Positions 5,496 to 6,792 of a DNA stretch of 6,792 bases are shown here, piece by piece (within the stretch, counting starts at the first letter, position 1; every line of letters begins with the position of its first letter). The position numbers and the translations under genes are program-made. This stretch comes from an uncultured Desulfovibrio sp. GTDB taxonomy: Bacteria > Desulfobacterota > Desulfovibrionia > Desulfovibrionales > Desulfovibrionaceae. The stretch spans positions 1 to 6,792 of the forward strand of contig CAMWPE010000132.1 in NCBI GenBank assembly GCA_947176055.1, read 5' to 3'. Under the pieces are notes generated by a model. It was not told the origin of the DNA. It saw only the letters and a program-made list of their open reading frames with translations, and did no database searches.

Positions 5496-5711
5496 TTAGA
5501 TATAATAGTCGCGCGCCACGCGGGGCTTGGTTATAACTCCGGAGCGCAGGCAACGGGCGCAGACGCGGACAGTGCGGACAGTTCCGTCGGGGAATTGATG
5601 GCGCGCGTTCTGCAGATTAGGATTAAACCGTCTTTTGGTTTTGATATTGGAATGACTTACCAGGTTGCCTACTTGGGGCTTTTTGCCGCAAAAATCGCAT
5701 TCTTTGCTCAT
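5496..5711 (-). CDS. rpmB: Large ribosomal subunit protein bL28
   Basis: L28 is a small structural protein of the 50S subunit. The 71-residue product starts MSKECDFCGKKPQVGN and contains the family core SHSNIKTKRRFNPNLQ at 19-34 and the RVCARCLRSG block at 49-58. Cys5/Cys8 and Cys51/Cys54 form two CxxC pairs, so this is the zinc-binding (C+) form. The frame is open 26 codons further upstream to 5789, but that extension covers the promoter and is unlike L28. The ATG at 5709-5711 has AAGGA eight bases upstream. The gene forms its own unit with a promoter upstream and a terminator downstream, before the rhomboid gene. Having only the C+ form does not show whether a zinc-free paralogue exists elsewhere. 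Confidence 0.97.
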   Translation of the reverse strand: MSKECDFCGKKPQVGNLVSHSNIKTKRRFNPNLQNARHQFPDGTVRTVRVCARCLRSGVITKPRVARDYYI

Positions 5712-5719
5712 ATCTTTCG

Positions 5720-5724
5720 TCCTT
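5720..5724 (-). promoter_or_regulatory. Shine-Dalgarno of rpmB
   Basis: AAGGA on the minus strand lies eight bases before the ATG at 5709-5711. It fixes the L28 start at the family-typical MSKECDFC and argues against the longer frame beginning at 5789. Confidence 0.8.
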
Positions 5725-5760
5725 ATGGTTAAAAAGCGCTTTTTTATGACGCGAATACTT

Positions 5761-5789
5761 TGTATAAAGAATTTATATATAATTGGCAA
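5761..5789 (-). promoter_or_regulatory. Sigma70-type promoter of rpmB
   Basis: On the minus strand TTGCCA (5784-5789, five of six matches) and TATACA (5761-5766, four of six) are separated by exactly 17 AT-rich bases. The predicted start near 5753 gives a leader of about 40 bases before the ATG, with the Shine-Dalgarno in place. It is the best-looking promoter in the window. Confidence 0.6.
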
Positions 5790-5915
5790 GGCTACTCCGT
5801 CAAGGCTGTCGCTAAACCATAGCGCGCGAGCCGGGTCATTTTGCGAGGAATAATCTCGCCGCTCTTCGCGAAGTCTTTGCGAATCGTGAAACGGCGACTG
5901 GCGCGCGGCGTTTGT

Positions 5916-6792
5916 ATGGAACTCTTAAAAATCCGGATTCCCTGGCCAAAAAAGAGATCAGCGAAGATTTTCCCCATTTTCCTGCCCAACTGGGGCTGTC
6001 CAGGCCGTTGCGTCTTTTGCTCGCAAGAAGCGCAAACGGGAAAACGGGCGACGTCGGGCGATCTCGACGGCATTCTGATCAATTGTCGGGAGGCGATATC
6101 CAGGCGCGGGGAAATGGTCGAGCTTGCTTTCTACGGAGGAACATTCACGGCTATCCCCGCCAAAGCGCGCCGGAAATGTCTCGACTTTGCCCGCGCCATG
6201 CGGGACGCGGGCATGATTTCCGGTTTCCGTTGCTCGACGCGTCCCGACAAAATTTCGGAGGAACGCGCGAGGGAATTGATCGGCGCCGGATGCGGATTGA
6301 TCGAGTTTGGGGTTCAGAGTTTCAACGACGGCGTTCTCGCGCTTTCCCGTCGCGGGTGTTCCGGCGACGCTGGCCGGGCCGCGCTGGAATTATGCTCCGG
6401 TTACGGCCTTGCCGCCGGCGTTCATCTCATGCCGGGATTGCCGGGATCGAGCGCTCAAATATTTCTCGATGACGTTCGCGCCGCGCTGGAATTGGGCGCG
6501 AATTTCCTGCGGTTGCATCCCTGCCTTGTGTTGAGGGGAACGGATCTGGAGAGATTATGGCGGCGGGGGGAATACGCTCCTATGGAAATGGAAGAAACTC
6601 TGGAAGTTCTGGCCCAGGCGCTGTGTCTTGCAACTGTCAAAGACGTTCCGGTAATCCGTATCGGCGTAGCGCCCGAGCCCGATTTTGAAGGGGCGGTTTT
6701 AGCGGGTCCGCGCTGTCCGTCCCTTGGCAGTCGCGTCCAGGGCCTGGCCATGCTCATGGCCGTTGAAAAAGCGTCGGGGGAGGCGGGAGCGG
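5916..6792 (+). CDS. Elp3-like radical SAM protein, N-terminal 292 residues (cut by window edge)
   Basis: The frame is open to the right edge. Residues 18-38 hold the radical SAM cluster site: IFPIFLPNWGCPGRC is followed by VFC, giving CX3CX2C with Cys28, Cys32 and Cys35. Other blocks typical of the Elp3-like family are LAFYGGTFTAIP (70-81), STRPDKI (107-113), IEFGVQSFND (129-138), HLMPGLPGSS (170-179) and VIRIGVAPEP (246-255), with LAGPRCPSLG at 262-271. The reaction of this bacterial family is not established to my knowledge; eukaryotic and archaeal Elp3 modify tRNA wobble uridine, but this protein belongs to a different subgroup and no acetyltransferase domain is seen in the part present. 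Relatives in Firmicutes often sit near rnc; that cannot be checked here. The ATG at 5916 lacks a good Shine-Dalgarno, and the frame is open back to 5823 with GTG 5886 and TTG 5841 as alternatives. It is divergent from rpmB. Confidence 0.88.
   Translation, partial: MELLKIRIPWPKKRSAKIFPIFLPNWGCPGRCVFCSQEAQTGKRATSGDLDGILINCREAISRRGEMVELAFYGGTFTAIPAKARRKCLDFARAMRDAGMISGFRCSTRPDKISEERARELIGAGCGLIEFGVQSFNDGVLALSRRGCSGDAGRAALELCSGYGLAAGVHLMPGLPGSSAQIFLDDVRAALELGANFLRLHPCLVLRGTDLERLWRRGEYAPMEMEETLEVLAQALCLATVKDVPVIRIGVAPEPDFEGAVLAGPRCPSLGSRVQGLAMLMAVEKASGEAGA

Noticed and set aside
5712..5789. Longer N-terminus for L28 starting at 5789
   Set aside because: It would run through the promoter and leader; the ATG at 5709-5711 has a good Shine-Dalgarno and gives the normal L28 N-terminus.

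Overview
The window looks like an ordinary bacterial chromosome segment, probably from a Gram-negative of the Desulfobacterota (deltaproteobacterial) type. The clue is the gene order acpS - nnr - tsaE - lysC, which from memory resembles Geobacter-like genomes. An Elp3-like radical SAM gene, a zinc-ribbon L28 and a rhomboid with a cytosolic N-terminal region fit but prove nothing. The assignment is inference only. No insertion sequence, CRISPR array, tRNA, rRNA or phage gene was seen.

Layout. (1) Positions 1-2672, minus strand: a tightly packed operon of acpS, bifunctional nnr, tsaE and the first 65 codons of aspartate kinase (lysC), which leaves the window at position 1. The junctions are 1 bp apart, 19 bp overlapping and 2 bp apart, so translational coupling is likely. 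(2) Positions 2673-3065: a 393 bp divergent intergenic region. It holds an AT-rich island with possible promoters on both strands, an unassigned 55-codon minus-strand ORF, and a minus-strand intrinsic terminator about 110 bp upstream of acpS. (3) Positions 3066-4421, plus strand: ugd, UDP-glucose 6-dehydrogenase, ended by a clear terminator. (4) Positions 4514-5428, minus strand: a rhomboid serine protease, convergent with ugd. (5) Positions 5496-5711, minus strand: rpmB, with a good promoter, Shine-Dalgarno and terminator of its own. (6) From 5916 to the right edge, plus strand: an Elp3-like radical SAM gene, divergent from rpmB and truncated by the window.

How the genes relate. The minus-strand operon holds housekeeping functions: 4'-phosphopantetheinylation of acyl carrier protein, repair of damaged NAD(P)H hydrates, the ATPase needed for tRNA t6A modification, and the first step of the aspartate amino acid pathway. 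Ugd makes UDP-glucuronate for envelope polysaccharide. The remaining genes (membrane proteolysis, ribosomal L28, radical SAM enzyme) form separate units. I found no evidence of a dedicated novel multi-gene system. The part least explained by known genes is the terminated minus-strand element at 2783-3022.
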